Assembly: GCF_014596445.1 (NCBI RefSeq) | Contig: NZ_MECL01000261.1 | Location: 1 to 64,000 of the forward strand | DNA from: Streptomyces sp. CBMA29 | Lineage (GTDB): Bacteria > Actinomycetota > Actinomycetes > Streptomycetales > Streptomycetaceae | Direction: 5' to 3' | Length of the DNA: 64,000 bases | Shown: positions 18,653 through 27,721 of the stretch, piece after piece | Position numbering within the stretch: position 1 is the first letter of the stretch | Layout of the letters: every line of letters starts with the position of its first letter | Notes under the pieces: model-generated | The model's input: only the letters and a program-made list of their open reading frames with translations | What the model was told of the DNA's origin: nothing | Databases searched by the model: none | Translations under genes and position numbers: made by a program

Positions 18653-21600
18653 GTGAGTCCCGAGTCCGCCTTCCGGCGGATACCCGCCCGTCGCGACGCA
18701 GGCCGTATCCGCGCGGTCCGGCGGCGCCGGATGGCTGCCTGGCGCCGCAACACAGTGATCGGTGTGGCACTGGCGTTGACGGTACCGCTGGCCTCGGCGA
18801 CTTCCGCCCAGGCGCAGGGGCCCCACGCTCTGGGTCGGCCGGATGTACCGAAGCCGCAGGTGAGCAAGGTCTACGTGCCCGGTCCGGGCGCGAAGGAGGC
18901 GCGCGCGAAGGTCGTCCATCAGAAGGCGGTCAATGCGGCGCAGGCCACGCAGGCTCGTGCCGAGCAGCACGCCACCTGGCCGACGGCCGCCACCAGTAGC
19001 GTCGCCCTGGCGCCGAAAGCGGCTGTGACCTCACCCGGCGGGCTGCCGGTCACCGTGGCCGCGCCGGGCGTACACGGTGACGCAGGTACCGCGAAGATCA
19101 CCGTTGCCGGGCGTGCGGAGACCAACGCCGCGCACGTGCAGGGTGTGCTGCTGAGCCTGACCCCCCAGCACAGCGGCAGCGTGAGGATCAGCGTCGACTA
19201 TGCCAAGTTCGCCTCCGCCTACGGCGGGGGCTGGGCCGGCCGGCTGACTCTGGTGCGGCTGCCCGCGTGCGCACTGACCACGCCCGAGAAAGCCGTGTGC
19301 CGCACCCAGACGCCGCTGGCCACGTCGAACGACGTCGCTGCCCAGCAGTTGAGCGCCATCGTGGACCTCACGTCGGCCGCGTCCGCCGCGGACAAGGGCG
19401 GGGTCACGCTGTTGGGAGTGACGTCCGGTTCCGGTGAATCCGCCTCGGGGCAGGGCACCTACAAGGCCACCGGGCTCAGCTCATCAGCCACGTGGGCGGC
19501 CGGAGCGTCGTCCGGTTCGTTCACCTGGTCGTACCCGATGGCGGCGCCCGCACCGGCGGCCGGGATGTCCCCGCCGCTGACACTGTCGTACGACTCGGGC
19601 AGCATCGACGGGCAGACGGCGAACACCAACAACCAGGGTTCGCAGGTCGGTGAGGGCTTTTCGCTGTCCGCCCAGTCCTACGTCGAGCGGCGGTACGACT
19701 CCTGCGACGACGACGGCCAGGACGGCAAGAACGACCTGTGCTGGAAGTACGACAACGCCTCCCTGGTACTGAACGGCAGCGCCACCGAGCTGGTCAAGGA
19801 CGACACCAGCGGTCAGTGGCGGCTGAAGGACGACGACGCCTCCAAGGTCGAGCACCTGAACGACACCGGCCTCGGCAACGGCGACTCGACCGGCGAGTAC
19901 TGGCGGATCACCACCGGGGACGGCACCCAGTACTACTTCGGGCAGAACAAGCTGCCCGGATGGTCCGACCACGGGGCGGACGCGGACGACCCGGTCACCA
20001 ACTCGGTTTGGACCGCGCCGGTCTTCGGCGACGATGCGGGTGAGCCTGGCTATGACAACGGCAGCACGTTCGCCGACCGCTCCACGATGCGGGCGTGGCG
20101 CTGGAACCTGGACTACGTCGTGGACACCCACAGCAACGCGATGTCCTACTGGTACACCAAGGAAACCAACTACTACCCGAAGAACGGCGCCACCACCGCG
20201 AATGCCGCCTACACCCGCGGCGGTTACCTCACCAAAGTTCTCTACGGGCAGCGCACGGGAAGCCTCTTCGCCACGGCCCCCGACAAGGTCGCCTTCACTT
20301 ATAAGGAACGCTGCACCGCCGACGACTGCTCCTCGCTGACCGACTCCACCGCGCAGGACTGGCCCGACGTCCCCTACGACGCGCTGTGCACCTCGGGACA
20401 GTCCACCACCGACTGCCACGCGTCCGGTCCGTCGTTCTTCACCCGCAAGCGCCTCACCCAGGTCGACACTTCGGTCAACCCGGGTACAGGGGAGGTCCCC
20501 GTGGACACGTGGACGCTGACCCAGGACTATCTGGACGGCGGGGACATCGGGGATTCCTCGGACCAGTCCCTGGCCCTGTCTTCGATCGTACGCCGCGGGC
20601 ACACCGGTGCCAGCGGCGGCAGCGGGGGCGATATCACCCTGGATCCGGTGTCCTTCACCTACCAGATGCGCGCCAACCGGGTCGCCGGTGGTACCCAGCC
20701 CGGTGGCGGCAACATCCTGCCGCTCACCAAGCCGCGTATCGCCAGCGTCACCTCCGAGTCCGGCGCGATCACCACGGTGACGCTGTCACCGGAGGACGAG
20801 TGCGTGCGCGGCTCCAGGATGCCCGCGGCAGAGGACAACAACACCGGCGCGTCGACCGCCTGCTATCCGGTGTACTGGCACATCAACGGCGCTGAGGACG
20901 CGTCGCTGGACTGGTTCCACAAATACCGCGTCACGGCGGTGACCACCGCCGACCCGGCGGCCAACAACCCGCTGGTGGAGTACGCCTACGACTACTCCGC
21001 CCCGGCCTGGCACCACGACGATTCACCGTTCACGCCCACAGACGAACGGACCTGGTCGCAATGGCGCGGCTACGGCACAGTGACCACCTGGACCGGCGAC
21101 ACCGCGAATCCCCGCTCCAAGACCGTCACCCGCTACATGCAGGGCATGAACGGCGACAAGAAGAAGGACGGCACCACCCGCTCCGCCACCACCGCCGGCA
21201 TCGACGTCACCGGCTTGAACGTCGCTGACATCACGGACAGCGATCAGTACGCCGGCTTCAGCCGTGAGCAGATCACCTACGACGGCGCGACACCGATCGC
21301 GGTGACGGTCAACGACCCGTGGTCGAAGAAGACCGCGACCCAGCACAAATCGTATGCGGACATCGAGTCGTACTTCGTGCGCGCCGCCAAGACCGCGACC
21401 TCGACCTACCTCACGATCCCGGGCACCTGGCGCACCACCGCTACGTCGACCAGTTATGACGCCTACGGCATGCCCGTCAAGGTCGACAACGCCGGTGACA
21501 CCGCTGTAGGCGGTGACGAGACCTGCATCCGCATGTGGTACGCCCGCAACGATCCTCTCGGCATCGACAGCCTGGTCTCACGCACCCGCACGGTCGGCCA

Positions 21601-24600
21601 GCCCTGCTCCGTCACCGAGGTGAACCTCAGCCTGCCCGCCTCCAGCACCACCGCAGGCGACGTTCTCACTGACACCGCTACCGTCTACGACAACTCCGCC
21701 ATGACCGCGTGGACTGCCAACCAGACTCCCACCAAGGGCGATGTCAACTGGACCGGCCGCGCTTCGGCCTATCCCGCGAACGCTGGAACAGACGGCGAGC
21801 GTTCCCCCAGCAACTGGCAGAAGATCGCCACCACCACCTACGACGCGCTCGGCCGCCCGCAAACGATGACGGACGACGCCGGACATATGACGCGGACTGA
21901 CTACACCCCGGTCGCCACTGGTCCGCTTACCAAGACCATCGTCACCAAACCCAAATCCCAGACGACTGCCACTTTCCTGGACGGCGTGCGTGGGGTGCCG
22001 CTTCGCACATACGACGCCAACAACAAGAAGACCCAACTGACCTACGACGGACTTGGCCGTATGACCGGTGTGTGGCTGCCCAACCGGTCCAAGGACGCCG
22101 GCCAGAGCGCCAACACCACTTTCGCCTATCGCCTCAAGCGTGGTGACGCCCCGTACGTCGCCACCGGCTCGCTGCGCCGTGACGGCGGCTACAACACCAG
22201 TTACACCATCTACGACGCGCTTCTTCGGCCGTTGCAGACGCAGTCCCCAACTCCCGTCGGCGGACGCGTTCTCACCGACACCCGCTACGACGCGCGCGGT
22301 CTCGCCTACGAAACGTACGGCGACATCTACGACAACCTCACTATCCCTAACGGCACCTATGCCCGCGCCGAAACCGGCCGCGCCCCCACCCAACACGAAC
22401 TCACCTTCGACGGCGCCGGCCGCCAGAGCTCCGACACCTTCACGGTCTTCGGCGTCAACAAGTGGACCACCAGCGTCAGTTACACCGGCGACAGCACCGC
22501 CACCACCACCCCCAACGGGGGATCGGCAGTCCGCACCATCAGCGACGCACTCGGCCGCACAGTGGAGCGCCGCGCCTACGCCTCCTCCACACCGACCGAC
22601 GCCAACTACGGCGGCCAGAGCCCGACACCGTCTTACCACTCCACAAAGTTCACCTATGCCCGCGACGGCAAGCAGGCCACCATCACGGGCCCTGATAACG
22701 CCACGTGGTCTTACGGCTACGACTTGTTCGGCCGCCGGGTCTCCGAAATCGACCCCGACAAGGGCACCACCACCACCAGTTACACCTCCCTCGATCAGAT
22801 TGACTGGACCAAGGACGCCAACGAGAGCAAGCTGCTCTACGAATATGACGCACTCGGCCGCACCACCGGCCTGTGGCAGACCGAGAAAACTGACCCCTAC
22901 AAACTCGCCGCATGGGGATACGACACCCTCGCCAAGGGCCAACCCGACTACTCCACCAGGTATGACGGAGGCCTCGGCGGCAAGGCCTACACCAACAAGA
23001 CACTCTTGTACGACGACTCGTATAACGCGATCAAGTCGGAACTGGACCTACCGGCATCCGATCCCCTGGTCAGCGCCGGAGTCGCACAGTCCAGCTATAC
23101 CTTCCAGAGCAACTACAACGTTGACGGCACCCTGCAGAACAGTTACGAGCCAGCCGTCGGCGGCCTGCCTGCAGAGTCGGTCGACTACGACTACACCACC
23201 ACAGGCCAGGTCACCACCGTCGCCGGCACCACCGGCTACGTACTCGACACCAGCTACTCCCCCCTCGGTCAGCCCCAGCAGCTCACCCTGGGCACCTCCG
23301 ACACCGGAGTGAAAAAGGCATTCCTCAGCAACGACTGGGAGGCGGGCACAGGCCGGCTCACCCGCTCCATCGTGACCGACCAGACCCACCCGTGGGCGCC
23401 CCAGGACCTGCACTACAGCTACGACGACGCCGGCGACGTCACCACGATCGACGACCCCGCAACGATGGGCGGGACCGGCAACGCGGACACCCAGTGTTAC
23501 ACCTACGACGGCTACCAGCGCATGACGGAAGCCTGGACCCCCGCAGGCGCCGACTGCACCACCAGCCAGCGCACCACCGCCAACCTCGGCGGCGCCGCCC
23601 CCTACTGGAGCAGCTACACCTACGGCTCGGCCGGCCAGCGCATCACCGAGACGCAGCACTCCACCGGCGGCGACACCACCACCCGTTCCTGCTACACCAC
23701 CACCGGCCACCCCCACGCCCTCAGCGCCACCAGCACCTCCGCGTCGAGTTGCACCGGCGTACCGGCCGCCTACGGCTACGACGCCACCGGTAACACCACC
23801 GCCCGGCCCCACAAGACCGCCGGTCAGACCCTGACGTGGAACAGCGAAGGCAAACTCGCCTCACTCACCGAAGGATCGAAGAACACCACCTACCTGTACG
23901 ACCCGGACGGCAACCTCCTCATCCGCCGCGCCGTCGTCGACGGCGAGACCGTCCTCTACATCGGCGACACCGAACTCCACTACCAAGTCACTGGCACCAC
24001 CACGAAAACATGGGCCACCCGCGCCTACAGCTCGGGTACCACGGACATCGCCACCCGCACCAACGAAGGCGGAACAGCAAAACTGAGCTTCCTCTTCGGC
24101 GACGCCCACGGAACCTCCAGCCTCGCACTGGACTCGTCCACACAAGCCATCACCAAGCGCTACAGCACCCCCTACGGCGCTCCCCGCGGCACCCCCGCCA
24201 CCACCTGGCCCGACGACAAGGGCTTCCTCGGTAAAACCACCGATGACTCCACCGGCCTCACCCACGTGGGTGCCCGCGAATACGACCCCGTCACCGGACA
24301 ATTTCTCAGCGTCGACCCATTGCTCGAAACAGACAATGACCAGTCTCTCAATGGCTACAGTTATGCCGCGAGCAACCCCGTCACGTTGTCAGACCCTTCC
24401 GGCATGGGCGGACTCGCTTGCGGCGGCTACGGTGAAGACACTCCCTGCCCCAAGGACGAGAACGGCAATCCGACTCAGCACCCTCATTCCGCCAACTCGG
24501 GCTCGGGTAACTCCGGCAGTGCCGACGACGATCCTCAGCAAGTAACGCTCCCGGACGACAACAGCGGAAATTGCGGATTCTGGGACGTCAAGTGTGGCTG

Positions 24601-25240
24601 GAATCAACTCTGGCACGATGACTGCGGATTCTGGGATGTCAAGTGCGGGGTCAAGGAAACCGGGGAAGCGTACAAGAATGCGATCCTCGCCCTCTCGGGA
24701 TACGATGACGGAGAAGCATGCTCAGGCGGCAACGGGGTATCCTGCACCCTCCTGGCCGCATCCTTCCTTCCTCTGGGCAAGCTGAAGAAGATCTCTGAAG
24801 CCCTGACGAAAAGTCAGGACGTCGCAAAGATTTCGGCCCGCATCGCTGAAACAATGCAGTTCTCAGGAAAAGTCTCTTACGGATCGACGCACCTCAGCCA
24901 AGCTGTGCGCTTGGCCCGCCTGATGAAGGCTGACAATGGTGGGAACTATGCGGCCGCCCTTCTCTCGGACGGCACGGTATGGGTGGCCAGGTCAAATAGA
25001 GACAGGCATGCGGAAGAGGCGCTCCTGAACAGTCCGAAGACCCGAGGGAAAATTGTAGCAGTCTACTCCGAGCGCCAGCCGTGCAATGGCACGCACAATT
25101 GCGAACTACAACTTCAGCAGGCGGGAATAAAGGCAGTCAGTTGGTCGTACGACTGGAATAGCGACAAGGCGGTTCAGGCGAAGGCGACTGCGGAGCTAAC
25201 CGCAGCCATACGACAACTCTTCGCGAGCGTAAAGAAATGA
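18653..25240 (+). CDS. Secreted Rhs/YD-repeat polymorphic toxin with deaminase-fold tip
   Basis: The product, about 2195 aa, has an Arg-rich n-region and hydrophobic segment ending ATSAQA, an N-terminal beta region (ASAYGGGWAGRL, FTWSYPMAAP, LSYDSGSIDGQTANTNNQ), an insertion-rich middle, many YD repeats (YDALGRPQTMTDDAGHMTR) and the closing core REYDPVTGQFLSVDPL...NPVTLSDPSG at about residues 1867-1917. After two copies of CGFWDVKCG comes a C-terminal domain with HAEEALL (His 2119, Glu 2121) and YSERQPCNGTHNC (Cys 2144, Cys 2150), the zinc-binding and proton-shuttle residues of the cytidine-deaminase superfamily. This suggests a toxin that deaminates nucleic-acid bases or nucleotides. GTG 18653 is a likely start; ATG 18731 or 18566 are alternatives. 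GC drops over the tip. Confidence 0.85.
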   Translation: MSPESAFRRIPARRDAGRIRAVRRRRMAAWRRNTVIGVALALTVPLASATSAQAQGPHALGRPDVPKPQVSKVYVPGPGAKEARAKVVHQKAVNAAQATQARAEQHATWPTAATSSVALAPKAAVTSPGGLPVTVAAPGVHGDAGTAKITVAGRAETNAAHVQGVLLSLTPQHSGSVRISVDYAKFASAYGGGWAGRLTLVRLPACALTTPEKAVCRTQTPLATSNDVAAQQLSAIVDLTSAASAADKGGVTLLGVTSGSGESASGQGTYKATGLSSSATWAAGASSGSFTWSYPMAAPAPAAGMSPPLTLSYDSGSIDGQTANTNNQGSQVGEGFSLSAQSYVERRYDSCDDDGQDGKNDLCWKYDNASLVLNGSATELVKDDTSGQWRLKDDDASKVEHLNDTGLGNGDSTGEYWRITTGDGTQYYFGQNKLPGWSDHGADADDPVTNSVWTAPVFGDDAGEPGYDNGSTFADRSTMRAWRWNLDYVVDTHSNAMSYWYTKETNYYPKNGATTANAAYTRGGYLTKVLYGQRTGSLFATAPDKVAFTYKERCTADDCSSLTDSTAQDWPDVPYDALCTSGQSTTDCHASGPSFFTRKRLTQVDTSVNPGTGEVPVDTWTLTQDYLDGGDIGDSSDQSLALSSIVRRGHTGASGGSGGDITLDPVSFTYQMRANRVAGGTQPGGGNILPLTKPRIASVTSESGAITTVTLSPEDECVRGSRMPAAEDNNTGASTACYPVYWHINGAEDASLDWFHKYRVTAVTTADPAANNPLVEYAYDYSAPAWHHDDSPFTPTDERTWSQWRGYGTVTTWTGDTANPRSKTVTRYMQGMNGDKKKDGTTRSATTAGIDVTGLNVADITDSDQYAGFSREQITYDGATPIAVTVNDPWSKKTATQHKSYADIESYFVRAAKTATSTYLTIPGTWRTTATSTSYDAYGMPVKVDNAGDTAVGGDETCIRMWYARNDPLGIDSLVSRTRTVGQPCSVTEVNLSLPASSTTAGDVLTDTATVYDNSAMTAWTANQTPTKGDVNWTGRASAYPANAGTDGERSPSNWQKIATTTYDALGRPQTMTDDAGHMTRTDYTPVATGPLTKTIVTKPKSQTTATFLDGVRGVPLRTYDANNKKTQLTYDGLGRMTGVWLPNRSKDAGQSANTTFAYRLKRGDAPYVATGSLRRDGGYNTSYTIYDALLRPLQTQSPTPVGGRVLTDTRYDARGLAYETYGDIYDNLTIPNGTYARAETGRAPTQHELTFDGAGRQSSDTFTVFGVNKWTTSVSYTGDSTATTTPNGGSAVRTISDALGRTVERRAYASSTPTDANYGGQSPTPSYHSTKFTYARDGKQATITGPDNATWSYGYDLFGRRVSEIDPDKGTTTTSYTSLDQIDWTKDANESKLLYEYDALGRTTGLWQTEKTDPYKLAAWGYDTLAKGQPDYSTRYDGGLGGKAYTNKTLLYDDSYNAIKSELDLPASDPLVSAGVAQSSYTFQSNYNVDGTLQNSYEPAVGGLPAESVDYDYTTTGQVTTVAGTTGYVLDTSYSPLGQPQQLTLGTSDTGVKKAFLSNDWEAGTGRLTRSIVTDQTHPWAPQDLHYSYDDAGDVTTIDDPATMGGTGNADTQCYTYDGYQRMTEAWTPAGADCTTSQRTTANLGGAAPYWSSYTYGSAGQRITETQHSTGGDTTTRSCYTTTGHPHALSATSTSASSCTGVPAAYGYDATGNTTARPHKTAGQTLTWNSEGKLASLTEGSKNTTYLYDPDGNLLIRRAVVDGETVLYIGDTELHYQVTGTTTKTWATRAYSSGTTDIATRTNEGGTAKLSFLFGDAHGTSSLALDSSTQAITKRYSTPYGAPRGTPATTWPDDKGFLGKTTDDSTGLTHVGAREYDPVTGQFLSVDPLLETDNDQSLNGYSYAASNPVTLSDPSGMGGLACGGYGEDTPCPKDENGNPTQHPHSANSGSGNSGSADDDPQQVTLPDDNSGNCGFWDVKCGWNQLWHDDCGFWDVKCGVKETGEAYKNAILALSGYDDGEACSGGNGVSCTLLAASFLPLGKLKKISEALTKSQDVAKISARIAETMQFSGKVSYGSTHLSQAVRLARLMKADNGGNYAAALLSDGTVWVARSNRDRHAEEALLNSPKTRGKIVAVYSERQPCNGTHNCELQLQQAGIKAVSWSYDWNSDKAVQAKATAELTAAIRQLFASVKK

Positions 25241-25364
25241 CAATGTAAGGCTACTGGAAGTGAATTCCAGCGGCAGGTCTTAGCAGGTGCCTCGTCAGCC
25301 GAAATGAGGATCCGCCCGCGAGAAGGCTATAATCTAAATCGGAAGCGAGTATTGCGCGCCCCCA

Positions 25365-25802
25365 TTATTCCATGTAGTCGCCGATAGCTACAGACCACCG
25401 AAATTCGTACCAGTACGTACCGGGCTCGACTGCGAGGGGATCGATACGGTAAAGCGCACGTTCCAGTGCTTCGGCGGCCAACTCCCACTCTTCGGGTTCG
25501 GATTCTTGAGAGTAATAAGGGTATTGTGAGGCTGCTTCGAGTACTGAGCTGTTGAATAGTGTAATTGATGTATTCGCAAACACAAGGTGATCGAGATCGA
25601 TTCCGGCGACAATGTTTCCTGTCCGCTGCTGGATGTAGAATTTCGGGCGTGGAGACAGGTCGGCGAAGTGGATATATTCCTCATGGTCGGCATTGGGGGT
25701 CACGGTCAGTTCATCGGCAGCGGTCAATCCGAAGAAAGCGCGAGGGGTCTCGATGGTGAGTTTTCCGTCTGGCGTTTTGATGTTGATCAGTTGGATTTTC
25801 AT
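25365..25802 (-). CDS. SUKH-4-like immunity protein, convergent with the deaminase Rhs
   Basis: The 145-aa acidic product has features of the SUKH-4 immunity group: RAFFGLTAADELTV, YIQQRTGNIVAGIDL, TLFNSSVLEAASQY, and an acidic C-terminal helix region ending FRWSVAIGDYME. ATG at 25802 has GGAGGG upstream on the minus strand. The gene faces the Rhs gene and its stop lies about 125 bp from the Rhs stop, unlike the usual same-strand toxin-immunity order. It is the nearest immunity candidate for the deaminase tip, but the orientation leaves the pairing open. GC is well below that of the Rhs shell. Confidence 0.7.
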   Translation of the reverse strand: MKIQLINIKTPDGKLTIETPRAFFGLTAADELTVTPNADHEEYIHFADLSPRPKFYIQQRTGNIVAGIDLDHLVFANTSITLFNSSVLEAASQYPYYSQESEPEEWELAAEALERALYRIDPLAVEPGTYWYEFRWSVAIGDYME

Positions 25803-26175
25803 AGACCCTCCGCTGCGGCACTGGGCTGGACCGTCAGGATACTCCAGTTGGCAGGCGTGGGATGTTTTTTTCAAGAAGATCACTTCTGGAGTCGTTGAGT
25901 GCTGAGCGTCTAGGGTCTGTGTGGTGGCCCGCGTAGGGTCGTCGGTGGCCTTGCGCCGTCGGCGGCTGCAAAATCCCTGAAAGGCACGTGGGGATCTGTC
26001 AGGGGTCGGGTCATTGATCCAGCCGAGGTGAAATCCTTGAGGGGCGGTGTCCCTGTGGAGGAGATTCCGGAATAGTCCCGGAAGAATATCCGTAGATACG
26101 GAGTGATGGCCGGTGCGGTAATCTCGCTCTTGGTGCCCGTTAGTGTTGCGCAATGTGTGGACATTCAGGAGAAAT

Positions 26176-27159
26176 ATGCGTAATGCGCTGGATGTTGTCT
26201 TGGAGGTATCGTTCGCGGAGTATTCCCCGGATGGTGTCGTTCCTGTACTGGCGTGGGGCGGAGGCGAGCGGTCTATGGATACCCCTCTGCTGCTCTCGAA
26301 CGGCACCGGCTATGACGCATGGCGTTGGGATCCGCGTACCGGCGAAGAGTGTTGGAAGTTCGCGGGCGAGGATCTGGTGTCGACCATGTCCGTGGCCACT
26401 CCGGCCGGGCATGGTGCTGTGGTCGTGGTGGCCACAGACATCGGGGTGGTGTGTGTCGACGCCGAGACCGGGAGGCCCGTCCCGGTGGGGGCGATGGGTG
26501 GGTTCGACGACACGGCGTGGGATGTCACCACGGGTGCGCTGCCCGGCGGGCGGGCATTCGTTGCTGTCGCGGCGCAGTGCGAGCCGTTCATCCATTATTG
26601 GGACGCGACCACCGGTGTAGCTCTGGAGCCTCCGCTGACGGGTCCTGACTATCCGCTGAAGACCATCACGTCACTGACACTCAAGGACGGCACGGTCCTC
26701 ATCGCGGCGGAGGACGAGGCCGGAGTCGTGTACCGGTGGGTCGCGGCGACGGGCGAGCCGTTCGGATCGCCGATTGACGGATACGGCGAATACAACATGA
26801 GGATGACGGCGATCACGCGTCCAGACGGCCGGGCCGTCCTGGCATCGCTCGACATGAACGGCAACCTGTCTCGGTACGATGCCGTGAGTGGTGAGCTGCT
26901 TGGGCCTCCGTTGCCGATGGGTTCGGACGTGGGGGCCATCGCCGCAGCCTGCTTGAACGATGCCGCGCTCCTGTTCGTGTCGATCGGGGCCGGGCCCACG
27001 CTCATTCTCAACGCCGTCACCGGCGAAACAGCCCACCCGCCGGTTCCGGGAAGCAACCCGGCGGCCCTCGCCTGCCCGGACGGCTCCGTCCTTTTGGCCA
27101 CGGTCCAGACGGCCGACGACCACGCCACGCTCCACCGCTTGACCCGGCCAGCAGGTTAA
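26176..27159 (+). CDS. Cytosolic WD40/beta-propeller protein (island paralog A)
   Basis: The 327-aa product lacks a signal peptide and consists of about six repeats ending in D-x-x-T/S-G: YDAWRWDPRTGEECWKFAGE, IGVVCVDAETGRPV, FIHYWDATTGVALEPPLTG, VYRWVAATGEPFGSPIDG, LSRYDAVSGELLGPPLPMG, LILNAVTGET. This is a beta-propeller of WD40 or quinoprotein-like type. ATG 26176 has AGGAGA at the right distance. A close paralog lies at 45830-46795, near another toxin-related remnant. No enzymatic residues are evident. A toxin-binding or regulatory role is inference only. It ends 267 bp before attachment copy 3. Confidence 0.75.
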   Translation: MRNALDVVLEVSFAEYSPDGVVPVLAWGGGERSMDTPLLLSNGTGYDAWRWDPRTGEECWKFAGEDLVSTMSVATPAGHGAVVVVATDIGVVCVDAETGRPVPVGAMGGFDDTAWDVTTGALPGGRAFVAVAAQCEPFIHYWDATTGVALEPPLTGPDYPLKTITSLTLKDGTVLIAAEDEAGVVYRWVAATGEPFGSPIDGYGEYNMRMTAITRPDGRAVLASLDMNGNLSRYDAVSGELLGPPLPMGSDVGAIAAACLNDAALLFVSIGAGPTLILNAVTGETAHPPVPGSNPAALACPDGSVLLATVQTADDHATLHRLTRPAG

Positions 27160-27426
27160 CCTGTCATTTGTTGAGGTCAGCAGATTGTGGACACCAGACA
27201 AGGCCAGCCGGGGTCATTTGTGGGGTCCCCTTCGGAGGCGTTGGGCCTCTTCGTGATCATTCTGCCGGCGCAAACATTGCGGCTCCGTCGGTGGACAGCC
27301 GGTGGACAGACGGCTTTGGACGGTGCATCACAGGGCGGCACGGGTCAACCTGTTGCACGTGCTCTGATCAGGCAGGAAATCACCAGACAGCACGACCGGG
27401 CACCGCGCAACACGATCGCTCACGGT

Positions 27427-27470
27427 CTCGTAATGCGTAGGTCTCGGGTTCGAATCCCGAAGACGGCTCC
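27427..27470 (+). other. Attachment site copy 3 (tRNA-Thr 3' half, one mismatch)
   Basis: Same 44-bp core as 7434, with one G-to-A change in the acceptor part (CCCGAAGACGGCTCC). About 100 bp to its left closely match the left flank of copy 4, including GTGCTCTGATCAGGCAGGA. Confidence 0.85.
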
Positions 27471-27476
27471 ACGGTG

Positions 27477-27510
27477 AACCCCAGGTCAAGCCTCTGACCT
27501 GGGGTTTCTT
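27477..27510 (+). terminator. Terminator copied behind attachment site 3
   Basis: AACCCCAGGTCA pairs perfectly with TGACCTGGGGTT, followed by TCTTGTTTT. The stem is conserved while the loop differs from copies 1, 2 and 4. Confidence 0.75.
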
Positions 27511-27721
27511 GTTTTCGCTGACCTTGAAATTCGAGCTAAACGGACAGGCGTGATCTACGCATCGCAATGCGTAGGTATTCAGTTGGCCGACAGCGGTCAT
27601 TTTTCGGCGTGGGGCCCTGAGCTGCGGTTTTATTGCCTTCAACCTTCTATTTTGCGCTCCGAAAAAAGGAATTGGCGGACCAGCGCTCCGAAGCGCATGT
27701 GAGAAGTGATGGTTGTGGTGG
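27511..27721. other. Left end of segment 3 with tRNA-anticodon-like palindrome
   Basis: CTACGCATCGCAATGCGTAG at 27555-27574 is a perfect 9-bp-arm palindrome, also present after copies 2 and 4 in weaker form. It could be an integrase arm site. No gene is seen. Confidence 0.5.
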
